Shown here piece by piece: positions 38,038-49,500 of a stretch of 64,000 nucleotides of DNA. The stretch is taken from assembly GCA_963920765.1 (NCBI GenBank), contig OY987246.1, positions 12,210,868-12,274,867 on the forward strand, read 5' to 3'. The notes under the pieces are model-generated. The model saw nothing but the letters and a program-made list of their open reading frames with translations. It did no database searches and was not told where the DNA came from. The first letter of the stretch is position 1. Each line of letters starts with the position of its first letter. This DNA is from Ulota crispa. Taxonomy: Eukaryota; Streptophyta; Bryopsida; Orthotrichales; Orthotrichaceae. Both the position numbers and the translations under genes were made by a program.

Positions 38038-38625
38038 TTAGTGAAACTTCTTTTAGTGGAATTTCTTTTAGTGGAACTTTAGTGAAATTTTAATGAAACT
38101 TTAGTGAAATTTTAATGGAATTTTAGTGAAATTTTAATGAAATATTAGTGAAATTTTAGTGAAATTTTAGTGAAACTTTAGTGAAGCTTTAGTGGAACTT
38201 CTTCTAGTGGAATTATTTTTATTTCTAATGGAATTCCTTCTAATGGAACTTCTTGGCTTGTGGAATTTTTTTAAGAACTTCTTCTAGTAGAACTTCTTTT
38301 AGTGGAATTTTTTTTAATGGAGCTTCTTCTAGTGAAATTTTCACTTTTTTAGTGGAACTTTAGAGGACTATAGTGAAACTTTAGTGAAACTCTAGTGAAA
38401 TTGTAGTGAAAGTTTAGTGGAAGTTTAGTGGAAGTTTATTGGAACTTTAGTGGAACTTTTGAGGAACTTTAATGAAGTTTTAATGAAACTTTAGTAGAAC
38501 TTCTTCTAGTGGAATTTCTTTTAGTGGAACTCCTTTTAGTGGAACTTCTTGGCTAGTGGAACTCTTTTTAATGGAACTTCTTCTAGTAGAACTTCTTTTA
38601 CTACAACTCCTTCAAGTGGAATTTT
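38038..38625. repeat. Degenerate 11-13 bp satellite
   Basis: About 590 bp of loosely repeated TTAGTGAAACTT / TTAGTGGAACTTCTT words with point changes (GTGAAATTTTAATG, CTTCTTCTAGTGGAA). There is no fixed period, which suggests long-term slippage. Unusually, it ends close to the promoter of the IDM1-like gene. Confidence 0.85.
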
Positions 38626-39135
38626 TTTGGAATATTGAAAAACTAAATTTCTAAAAAGTATGCTTGAAATTTTGGATGAGATAACCAAACCTAATCAATG
38701 AAGATTCTTTCTTTTGGTTATTTTGAAAAAACAGGTGGAGGGGTTGGGTTTTTAGAATCTTTGTAAGTTTTAGAATCCCTTTTATTAAACTCTCATTTTT
38801 TCACTTAAAAAACAACTTGAATGGTAGCTTATGATGACATGAGCATCATTAGTCCTTTTTTTTGGTTTTTCCTCTAGGTGGAACAATGGTGTTGCCCAAG
38901 AATTCTATTTTCTAGTGTAAGTTATAATGTTGATACTCATTATTAAATAAGCTAAAAAGAAACTGTGTGAAGGTTTAAGAAAATGTGTCTTATAGATTAA
39001 TGTCATTTAAGAAAACTAGAACCTATGTACTAAAATCCAAGGGGCAAATTATTTTGCTTATCAAACCACATCAAAAATGAAGAAGTATATGGTATTTATC
39101 AAGTTATCTGTTTTTTAAGGATAATTGAATCAACT
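38626..39135. other. AT-rich; nothing recognised
   Basis: No open frame, repeat structure or inverted repeat of note. Confidence 0.4.
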
Positions 39136-39607
39136 TTAAAAAAACTTAAAGATTGTGTCTATTTGGTACACTGGTACTGAAAATGGCAAACGAAGGGAAA
39201 AACATGAATGTACCTGAGTTAAATTCAAGTCAATATTTACTCCAACCAAAGTGAATGCAAAGTAGTTACTATAGGCTTGGATGTGCTTTCCAAACTCCTT
39301 TGCTTCATGTCTCTGGTCTTCAAAGAGCAAGGGGAGGCAAGGGTGGGAGTTCAACTTTCCCTTCCGCACGGCATATTGAAAACCGCAGGTTTGCTTGGTT
39401 GGACCTATCAATGCGCTCCTCATCCCAATGCTTGGCAACGCATTGCGGGCAAATAACTTCCACACCTTCCAGGGTGTATTGAAGGTTGACGTCATGTCTA
39501 TCAAAGGGCGAGCGTGCCAAAAGCAGATGTGATGCAACTCTTTGTGCGACATGCACTGGCATTGTTTCAGAACATGATGTGCAGCTTTTTGGGCTCAATA
39601 ACGTCAT
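39136..39607 (-). other. Unrecognised coding-like fragment
   Basis: Overlapping minus-strand frames encode a cysteine-containing segment (CTSCSETMPVHVAQ, then VEVICPQCVAKHWDEERIDR). It reads like a protein-coding remnant but matches no family I know. Its apparent start lies in the terminal repeat of the MITE beginning at 39600, so the true 5' end is elsewhere or lost. A real gene is unlikely without further exons. Confidence 0.25.
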
Positions 39608-39864
39608 GTTTATTAAATTGGGAAAAAGCGGTTCCCAAATTGACCTTCACCTTAAACCCAAAAATTTACTTTAAACCAGGTTTGAAGGTATCAGATTCAA
39701 TATGAGCCACTAAGATTTTTTCCCTTGCAAATTCCTCCTCTCAGGTGAGGGCACGTGTACCAAAAAAATGTTGCTTAAACCTAGAGCTAGGTTTAAGGTG
39801 ATCACCTTAAACCTTCAGAAGTCCCAAATTCAAATATGGTTCTCAAATTAACGAATATGGCGTT
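39600..39864. mobile_element. Second copy of the 255-bp MITE
   Basis: AACGTCATGTTTATTAAATT at the left faces AATTAACGAATATGGCGTT at the right. In the complementary orientation the interior matches 6770-7024 (GGCACGTGTACCAAAAAAA, CTTGCAAATTCCTCCTCTCA, TCAGAAGTCCCAAATT). Confidence 0.7.
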
Positions 39865-40524
39865 CAATCCTCTGCAAAGTACATTTCACTTTGCATTTTA
39901 CAAATGCCACATTTGGGATCAACAATAGGAGCACAGTTGGTTTCTCTAATTATATTGTTTATGGCATTTTGAAATCAAATAGAGTGAAAAATATTAACCC
40001 AAAAAAGATACAGAAATGGGTGATATGAAACAAGATTTACCTTGTAAAAAGCCTCCAATAGGGTTGTTTTTCTATGTGAGCAAATTTGCCACCAAAATTG
40101 TTTCAATTATTCTTGATGGCCCAACCTGCACCAAAATTCAATTGTATAAAATAACTTCTAACACAACAAGTTTTCATACCTCAATGGAAACTCAAAGCAA
40201 TTGTGTGCAATAAAATTATTAAAACACCAAATAAGAAGCTTAGGTGACCAATTGCCTTACTTCATCCTTGTGTGAGAGGTAAATGACTTGGCAAGCTAGA
40301 GAAAACAAATAATGATTAGAGACAAGCCAAGAGGCAAACTCATTCAATGGACAAAGACCCTCCGCAATTTGCAAAACTATGTTCAATATAGCATCCTTGT
40401 CAGTTCCAAAACCCATGCATTTAGTTCTACTCTCACATTAACCCTTTTCATATTTCACATCAAGGTTGCTATACATTTGTACACTATAGAAAGTTTGCTT
40501 AGCAAACCAAATATACGTCAATCA
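39865..40524. other. Intergenic; nothing recognised
   Basis: AT-rich with short chance frames (40016-40213, 40312-40545). No domain or element ends. Confidence 0.4.
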
Positions 40525-41008
40525 TCTATATTAATAAAAGAATAGCGTTCAGTCAGTTAGGGCCTATTTATAATAGCGTTCAATCAGTTAGGGTTGAGCA
40601 TAAGTTAGGTTAGGCATGACTAGGATCAAAAAGGTACAAATGGATAAAGTAAAATCACCTATGACTCTCTTTTATCTATTTCACTAGACATTAACAACAA
40701 GTCACTAGTAGTTGCACTGTCACTAGCAGTTGCACCACAACTTTCTCTCGCCCAAAGGAAGGCACAGGAATAAGGGGGCACTAGAAGAAGGGGGCACAGG
40801 CATAAAGACGCACAAAGATAAGGGGGCACGGGGATAAATGGGCACAAGGATATGGGGGCATGGGATAGAGAACACGGGGATAAAGGGGCACGGAGATAGA
40901 AGGGCACAAGGATATGGGGGCACAAAGATATGGGGGCACAAGGATTGGGTAGCACAGGGATAGGAGGTAGGGGGCATAAACCTGTCCGTACAACGGACAG
41001 TATACTAG
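40525..41008 (+). mobile_element. Short non-autonomous Helitron, 484 bp
   Basis: The 5' end TCTATATTAATAAAAGAATA follows A (40524). The 3' end has an 8-bp perfect stem CTGTCCGT/ACGGACAG with a 3-nt loop (40982-41000), then TATA and terminal CTAG (41005-41008), followed by T. Insertion between A and T, a 5' TC, a 3' CTRR and a subterminal hairpin are the Helitron signature. No Rep/helicase gene is present. It carries a 15-16 bp minisatellite. Confidence 0.85.
40761..40975. repeat. 15-16 bp minisatellite inside the Helitron
   Basis: About 13 variant copies of GGGGGCACAAGGATAT (variants GGGGCACGGGGATAAA, GGGCATGGGATAGAGA) fill the second half of the Helitron. On the minus strand this yields proline/cysteine-rich open frames (CPHILVPIYPRAPLSLC) that are products of the repeat. 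Confidence 0.9.
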
Positions 41009-41403
41009 TGGCACAATGTTGAAATAGGCGAGGAAAAGATTACAGTGTAGACACTATAGGTTTGATGGTCCGCAGAGGAAAAATCAAGTTGCAACTGCAA
41101 AAATGTATTAAAGCAAAGGGCTTTGGTACAACACTCTAGCATAGCACATGCGTTGCACTTCTTTTAGAGTCTATCATGTGATCTCTTTGTGTACAATTGT
41201 GACTCTATTATTTACATGCATGTGAATAGCCAATCAAAGTAAGGAGCTCCATGACTCATGTGGTGGTTAACAATAAAGTGTGATAGATCACTGCAAGTTA
41301 AATCACAACACTCTAATTTAGCCTTTTTACCAAATGTTAACATGTCACTGGCAGTTGCACCACAATTTATCTTGCCCAATCAAAATATTTAATTGTATAT
41401 AGA

Positions 41404-41692
41404 CTAGTTTACGCATCCGTTGTACCAATAGATGCAACACAAATAATGCCTTCCAAAAATGTTCAAACCATGGCGTACTTATCAAACATTCAATGATTAC
41501 AAATTAAAAAAATGCACAAACTTAAAATTTTCAATTTTATTCAAAAAACACATTAAATACTTCACATACATATGAAAAGAAATTTCAAAAATAGAGCTTC
41601 AAGAATAGTAAGTGATAAAAAAATCTAAAATTTACTTGACATTTGAACATTTTTAACTCCATGAAGTAAATCACTCAATATTTTGTCCACCT
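41404..41692 (-). mobile_element. Minus-strand Helitron-type 3' end and adjoining sequence
   Basis: Read on the minus strand, TACAACGGATGCGTAAACTAG then T resembles the end of the Helitron at 41008 (TACAACGGACAGTATACTAG). Sequence at 41140-41400 (complement TTTATTGTTAACCACCACAT, TCATGGAGCTCC) is shared with 44190-44260 and, in part, with 40680-40745. A matching 5' end was not found. Confidence 0.45.
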
Positions 41693-42699
41693 TCATTTTG
41701 CTTCTATCACAAAAGCCATTTGGCGTGGCATGCTCTCTACAAGCCTCCTACAATCATTTGCACGGATAGAACAGAAAATTTCATGATCTCAACTCCATAA
41801 TTGAACCATTTACGCTTGATGGGCAATCATATTGATCTAATGCCCTTTTGAGAATTGCCCACAAGTGTTCAATTGGACTCAAGTCAAGTGATTGAGCTAG
41901 TCAAAGCAAAAGAGTAAACTAATGTTGAGAAACCACTCCATGAGCAATTTAATACTATGCACATAAGCATTGTCCTACTAAAAAAATAACAGAAGAAGGG
42001 TTCAAAGGAAACTTGGAAATTGTTAAATGCACGTTTTGCTTCAAAATCTCTTTATTAGTATTAATGTTGGTTTATGCAAACTTCAACTTTGCACACCACT
42101 CCTAGTTCATTAATGGACATACTTCTCCAAATCATGATTCCTCCGCCACCATGTTTCACTGTTTGAGAAACAATTCAAGATGACGGTTGTTCTGAATGAC
42201 GCATCCAACATCAAGACATTCCAAGTGAACAAAAACGGTTAATCTTGGACTCATTAAAGAAGATAACTTGACTCCCATCATCTATAGTCCAATGCTGGTG
42301 TATTCTAGCAAATTCTAAACAATCTCTAGTATATTTCCTAGAAAGTTGAGGTTTCTTTTTCTTCACTTGTGCATTCAAATCATGCCTTCAAAGAGAATGC
42401 CTTACTGTATTAGCACTCATGTGTATTCCAAAACCTTTCTGTAACTTTCTAGATGCATCTACTACAGTACCCAACTTTCATCTAGCAACTTCTAATATAC
42501 ACAATCTGTCCATAGTTCTAATCATCACACAAGGTCTACCTTTACATCCAAGCTTTGCATCTGGAACATGTGCATGTTGAATGTTATGAACACTACCTAA
42601 ACTCACATGCAAAACCCTAGGAATTTCTCTCAATCCACATCCTCTCTACAACATAGAAATGACATTTTCCTTTTGTTCAACCATCAATGCTCTAGACAT
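41693..42699 (-). pseudogene. Dead Tc1-like (DD34E) transposase gene
   Basis: A plain DNA transposon relic. From Met42699 it reads MSRALMVEQKENVISML, then pieces GRPCVMIRTMDRLCILEVAR, VRHSL, DLNAQVKKKKPQLSRKYTRD, VIFFNESKINRF (SDESK in active relatives, so the first Asp is Asn), VKHGGGGIMIW, DNAYVHSIKLLMEWF (second Asp), LDLSPIEHLWAILKRALDQY (catalytic Glu) and CRRLVESMPRQMAFVIEAK. Several stops and frameshifts separate these, so it cannot be active. The D-to-E spacing near 34 and the GGGGIMIW and SPIEHLW words place it in Tc1, not in the plant-typical DD39D mariner group. Terminal repeats were not located; Helitron fragments lie on its left. Confidence 0.85.
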
Positions 42700-44404
42700 T
42701 GTGTCTAGCAATAAAAATTGAAGTAGAAGAATCACAAACAATCTTGATAGAGCCTAAGTACAACTTGCAAGCATAGAAAAACACATAGAGGCAAAGACAA
42801 AACAACAACAAAGGATAGAAGTAGTAAATAGGCTATTCCTTCTTTTCCTTGTTGTGGGTTCCAAAAGTGTTCAAAAGTGACACTTGGCTTTTGACCAATC
42901 ACATGGAGAGGTGCATGCACTTCCAAGTGTCTCATGAAGCAAATTAGTTGTTTAAGTTCACTATTAGTTAACTTGACTTGAAATTTAGGGATTGACAAAT
43001 GTCATTACAAAAACTAATTTCTGTACCCGTTGTGGGTAGTTGCAAGAAACACTTCACAGTTTTGTCTCAAACACCCTTAAAACTGGTAGTACTAGGTAGT
43101 ACAATGAGCTTTTGAAATACATATTTTTTAAATAAAATAAAATATAGATAATTTGTAAACCACTTAAAATAGCATACTCATGAAAATTCAAACCTAGAAA
43201 AATTTTATTCTAAAAGTTATGCACAAAAATAGAGGGACAAAAATTACCCACAAAAACACAATTTCCTTTTTGCTTTTTAGAAAATAGTAAAATATTCAAA
43301 AAATTAAAATAAGAAATGGACATTTTTTCTCTATTCAAGACGCTTGTATTGATGGAATTGCTTTTTTGAGGAAGTTTGTTTTCTTTCTCCAATCATTGAC
43401 CAAAGGATGTCCATTTTGAGAGCATGTGGAAGGCATAGAATTCACAATTTCCTAAAATCCTTCAACATCTCCATATAATACTTTATGATAAACAACTTCC
43501 CTAATTTGTGGCATGAGATTTGCTTTTGGGACCCAAAATAGTACTAAAACCCCCCAAAATGGCCAAGGTAAACACTTATTTGGGGGCTGTTCAAAAATAG
43601 TAAAATAATTGAAAAAAACTGCAAAAACTATTTAAAGTCTGTAACTATGACATGTACCTTCCTCTAAAATATCAACTCAAAAGAACTTTTTGAGCAAAAG
43701 TTACTAGCCAAAAAGTACCCGCAAGAGGTGAAGGGGACAAAAAATAGTACAAGTGTTTCTTGCAATCACCCTTGTACCAACAGAGACAACAAACATATCC
43801 TTGCAATAAACAAATTGTGCAATAGCAATCTTCTCACAAAATTTGTCAATTTAAAAATTCAAATTGTTTTACTCACAAATGCTAGCAATCTAATTCAAAG
43901 TAAAGCCTCACCATAAGCCACATTACGCATGTATCCCTCTCTCCCGTGTTGGTCCTCTGCTAGAAGAACGTGCACATTGTTGGGCAACGCTAACTCCTAT
44001 ATATGCATGGAAGACCCTAAACCTTGCAAAAGTAAAATCTAATCTATATATCTAATTTATATAAAAGAGAATACAACCTTTTGAGCTACTCATTTTGAAT
44101 AGGTGAGAGAGTGTTGTGGTGGTGCAACCTCAAGTGACCTATTGTTAACTTTTGGTGAAACGGCTCAATCTAATTGGTTAAGAGAAAGTGTTGTAGTGTC
44201 ACTTCTAGTGACCCATTATACTTTATTGTTAACTACCACATGAATCATGGAGCTACTCACTTTTATTGCATAAAGAGAATGTAAATGGTGCAACTTGTTG
44301 AACTATTGTTTACTGCTACATGTATGGAATGTGATTCATAGTTGCACTCAAACTCTCTCCTTTTCATCCAAAATGGGAGCTTGGGATTCTTTTTTATATA
44401 AAGA
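42700..44404. other. Intergenic repeats; no gene
   Basis: AT-rich. GTTGCAAGAAACACTT (43034-43051) faces AAGTGTTTCTTGCAA (43751-43766), a possible 730-bp inverted-repeat element without further support. 44050-44340 shares words with 41140-41400 (TTTATTGTTAACTACCACAT, AATCATGGAGCTACT), i.e. Helitron-family sequence. Confidence 0.4.
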
Positions 44405-44440
44405 CTAGTATATGCATCCATTGTATTGACGTGATAATCC
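44405..44440 (-). mobile_element. Third Helitron-type 3' end
   Basis: On the minus strand TACAATGGATGCATATACTAG then T matches the two other Helitron-type ends. The hairpin is decayed and no 5' partner was found. Confidence 0.4.
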
Positions 44441-46577
44441 CATCACAATTTTAAAATCCAAAGTCTACTATTAAATAAAAAAAGATTACGTGTATGTCAA
44501 TTTGATGAATCCATTTATAGAGTAAAGTACAAGTTTAACCAAAGTAAAAAAAATTAGTTCAATGTCTAAAATGAAAAAACCAGTTCAATGATTACTTAAA
44601 AGTAAAGTAGAGTACACAAGTAAAAGTGCAAAAGTTGTAAATTGGAATTTATTTATACAAATCTTACAAAAGTTATCACTATTATTAGAGCATAAATATA
44701 GAATTTTGGTTATACTTACTTATAGAGAATACTTGATTTACTAGTATCACTTTTTTACATAGAAAGCAATTTTATTTGAATATACCAAGGAAAATAGAAC
44801 GACACAATGGATCCAAGGATGGATAGATCCTCTAAAGATTATTTATTTCAAGTGGATGTGAAAGGATTGCATATTGGATTGGTGTGCGTAGGAGTGGGTT
44901 AGTATATGTGGGTGTTGGACTTGGATATGTGGGTTCTGAATTAAGGAAGTTGACAAAGATTCATCCACAAGAGCTAGAAAGGAAGATGGACAAAGAAGAT
45001 TGGAATACGGTTTGGAAATTGATTGCAAGTGCAACCAATAAAGACAAGAACAAGCTCAACAATAAGCCATACCCTTGAAGACATCATTTAGTGCATATAG
45101 TCTTCTTTTGAAGAAGCTATATTTTTTCATGTAAATATACACTTATTTTTTTATAAATACGGAAAACAGCGTTTCTAATGCAAATCTATATACTTGCAGT
45201 TTAAGCATATTTGTAATTTAAGCATTACGTTTACTAGAATATCATTGTGAAACGCACAAGGCATCAACAAGTGTCACCAAGTGTGGAATACCAATATCCT
45301 TATCTATGAGGTCTCTATTTCAACACCCTTATCTATGATATCTTAGAAAATCAATGCACCTTTTTAATATTAATAATCAATGTTGTGTTAAAACCTTACA
45401 AATAGTACCATTCTATTGTTCCTTTGTTTGTAATTACTTTGTGGATTCTAGTATCATGTTCTTTTGAAAATTATAGGACCTTTGAATTTGGGAAGAACTG
45501 CACTAAAGATTACACGTAAATCTTCCAATAACAAAAGAGGAACTAATGAAACCTGGAACTTAATTTGAGGTGTACTAAAATTTATTTTATAGGCACTTGT
45601 GTTTGCAATTTAGGTGAAGGGATACTGAAGCCTTATGAATCATTTATGCTTATTATCACTCGGCTTCCAGCTTCAATAAGCCTCCCAAAAGTGCTAGCTA
45701 AATGCTGCTGAATTGTTGATGATAAGCTTAACAAAAATAAAACCACTTAGATAGATTCATTATTGAAGAGCAAGGGCGTAATTCAAAACAAACTGAAAAG
45801 ACCAAAAAAACAGTATCAAACAAGAAAAGTTTGCTATAAAGTTTTATACAAAATTTGTCTATAACACCAGTATTTGAAGGGGAATTTACATGTATGGAGT
45901 ACAAAATCCAGCAAAATGATTACAAAGCAATTATTAATAGGAGCACAACCATTATGCAAATTTGTGGCAACTCACAATATGTCCCAAGATTCATTATATC
46001 TAATTGCTTGCGAGGTTGGAAACTGGAGCTTATAATTTCACACCACGCCTCATGTCCCAATTCATTTAGAAAGCCTACATGACAATACATTTTGGGAATT
46101 TTGGCACCAAAAAGGTGAAATTTAACTCCAAGGATAGGTTAAGGCAAAAACATAACCCCAACTTAGGTTCCAAGTTTCAACAATTTTCTTGCATAAAATG
46201 GGAAAGCCTTTATTGAATACATTTTTTGTCCTATACAACCCAATAAAGTTCCAAACAAAGGAAATAACTTATTTGTCATTGTACATCTTATGGAATTGAG
46301 GACATGGGACATAGTGTGAACTACCCCTTAACACAAAAAGGAAGGAAAGAAAAAACTTTTGTGCTTGAAATTTAGCACTACATCACTCCCTCCTTTACAT
46401 GGTCGAAATGTAAAACTCAAGGGTCAATTATGGTCACACCTGCAATCAACACTTTAAAAATTCATAGTTCACTCAAACAATACTCAAAAATCGCATGCCA
46501 AAATGGGTTGCAACCATTTTTCGATTGCCAACAATTTCAAATAAAAAATATAAAGTAATACATTCAAGAGACCCAAG
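44441..46577. other. AT-rich intergenic; nothing recognised
   Basis: Short open frames (44884-45078, 45855-46082) show no known domain. No tandem array or TIR pair was found. Confidence 0.4.
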
Positions 46578-49500
46578 CTACGACGTGGATCCAAAAAGCT
46601 CCGGCCACTTGATGAGAGCTTTCTCTGCGGCATCTCGCCTGGCTAGTTTCTTTGATTTCCCAGTTCCAGTGGACAAGCGCATGCCCTTCACATAAACCCT
46701 AATCCTGCAACATTCGTTTGGGGTGTTCTTATTGTCGATTCCTATTAACCTGCATAAAAAAAATAAAAAAAATAAAGTCATAAGTCAAGAATTGCTCAAT
46801 TGTACATGAAGTCCAAACATTAAAATAAACACACAAAAAGTCACACATATACATAAACACAATGTGTATGTATAAACATGAAAATATGGTCCTAGTCCCC
46901 ACCAAAAAGATCTACTTCTCACTCAAACGCTTATAAAAGTCAAAGTTGTACCAAAATTTAAAACTCACTACATAATTTGAAAGCTGAAAGAAAAAAAAAA
47001 AGGTACTCAATTTTGATGTGTACCAAAACAAAAAGTGGTAGTAAAACGAAATTTTGAAAAACAACTTCCAGCAAGAAGTCCTTAAAGGTCTCAACAAATC
47101 GACCATTAAAATCCCCCAAGTCTACCACCAATCTATTTTGAATCTACAAAATACTTGTGCAAGTTGGAGGTGCTTTCCAGTTATGACAAGCATCCTAAAA
47201 CTAGAAAGATGTTGGTGAACTCGGACCAAAACATGGCGTACTCATTTAGAGTTATAAAAGTGCAAAAGTTCCGCTTGGTAAGGATAGCACGTGTGGTGGA
47301 ACAATAAAAATGGTATGGACAGAATGAAGAGAAACAAGGCTTTGCAACAATGCAAGTTCAAAATATTTCAATTGAGAGAGTAATCAAACCCTCAAAATTA
47401 AGGAGTTCAAAAGAGGGGTGGATTTAGGGCATGGAAAGGAATTCTTACTTATAATCTGGTTTCTCCTGCAACAGTACTGCACATTGTTCGTGCAGCAAAG
47501 CCACTGGATTCCTTGTCGGTTCGGCGAGGAGCAGCAAGGGTAGCAACCGGGTTTCAACACATTGCAACGCGCTTTCCAACCCCTGTCAACACACTAGCAG
47601 CATCAGTAAGAATCTCATACATTTGTATTAGAGAGTCATAATTTCTTCAAAAAATAAATAAATAACATGGTCATCCATCCAGGTTAACCCTTAAGAGTAC
47701 CAACGGATAATGTGGAATTGCTGTATTATAAGGCAGATAAGATTGCAAAAGTCTTACAAACCAATGAGAAAATTGTAAAGTACATCTGAATCACTACACC
47801 AAATAGTGCATTTAGGTTGCTCCACACTAATTTCTTGACATTTCACACTATTTAAATACTTATCAAGAATATAGTAAATTTTGTCAACAATGGGGAAAGC
47901 AAGCAAAGATTGGGCGTAGCAAGCGCTAAAGCAAGGGAACAAGAAAGTTGGAACTTTAGATTGAACCAAGAATTACTGAAGCATAAACAGAGTTTGCATG
48001 TGTCTCCAAGTGGCCCAAGGTGAGTCATGAGATAACTTTGCCAAGGTAAGGCAACCTAATTGTTAAGGCCATCTAAATGCACTATTTGGTGTACTGTTCA
48101 AGAGTTGGATGAACAAGATGCATCTAGAATAATGAATGTAATTCTGTTTCAAAAACCCTTTGCTCATCATTTGCATAATGGATGTTAGCTCTCAAAGGTA
48201 ATCCACTAAGTGCGCAAGCTGAAAAATAGAAAATCCTTTGGAAATTTATAGTGGATTATAGTAGTTTTCAAAACATAATTCTATTGTTCCATTTAGTACT
48301 TTCTATTGAAATTTTTTTAGTTACCTCTCTTAAGACTTGACTCACTTCAACTCCTTTTAAGAAGGAACCAAGTTTTGATCATTTGCAAACTTAGGGCAAA
48401 CTCACATGCTGCATTAGAATTAACCATGATCAGAGTTCTTCCAGCTTTGGAAGATTGAGATCCCAGAATTCTCATGCTTCTTACTTGCCAAAACACCATT
48501 TCCAATTTCCAATTTCGTTGTTTTCCATCACACTGCCATGCATGGCTCGGTAACTCTTATGTCATTTATACCGTTCTCCAATTCCGATGCAGCATGGAAG
48601 TTAGCCTTTGGAGGTTAATAAAGAGCCTACCTTTTCTACGTAGAGACCACCAACATAAGCTTCGAGTGTGTCGGCACAGGCTTTCATCTGCAATGAGAAG
48701 TACACAAACTTACTCACACTTTTTTTCAGAATTTACTGTGAAAAGACAGTCAAAGAGCACACACTTTCTGCACACACTTCCAGCATATTTAAACCCACCT
48801 GCAGTTCCAGGACAGTCGTTGCTGAAGGCCTTCTCGACTGGGAAAGGGGAGGATCACATAACACCAGTTCACGCAGATCCAGTAGTGTTGACCAAACGTG
48901 AGCCAAGTTGCTATTGCATACCTGGAAAAGCCCAAAACAACCTGTGTAAGAGCAGATTTCCATGCTGGTCCAAAAAAGTAGAAACGACAAACAATTTCAC
49001 AATGACAACTTGTTTGTTGTTTTTGAGTTTTACAATTTTTGGACTAACATGCAAGTTTGTCCTAGATTACTCAATGCTAATTTGAATTACTCTCAAGTCT
49101 GTTGACTTGTGGTAGCTAGAGCACTGCATGATATTGGTGGCTAGAAGATTATCACTAGTAAGATGCTTTATACACCTAGTAGTCCTTACATACTCATGAG
49201 TATATACAGAGTCATTTAGATAGCATATAGCATAGCTCACTTGGTGAAGTAAAGAAGATCTGGTTGAGTTTTCATATACAATCGCTTTAAAAACAAGTCA
49301 CTTCAATGGTTGGGTGACGAGTTACACTCTCTTGGGTTCTCTTATGTAGGTGTTTATTTAGATTTTTAACGACATTCAAATGGCGCATGGCAGACTGTAA
49401 GTAGCTACCAAATGCCTATCTATCTTTACACCAATGCTAAGTTCTCATGACAAGTGGAATTCCTAGCACAGTAAAACTTAGTCCAACTGCAATTACACCA

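Noticed and set aside
40659-41014. Cysteine/proline-rich minus-strand open frames
   Set aside because: They are translations of the minisatellite inside the Helitron, open in three frames at once.
43034-43766. A 730-bp element bounded by GTTGCAAGAAACACTT and its complement
   Set aside because: Only about 20 bp of terminal similarity, no target duplication and no second copy. It may be chance in AT-rich DNA.
48474-49085. A 203-codon plus-strand frame
   Set aside because: It is the antisense shadow of RNase III exons 7 and 8 and their intron. The minus strand carries the conserved motifs.
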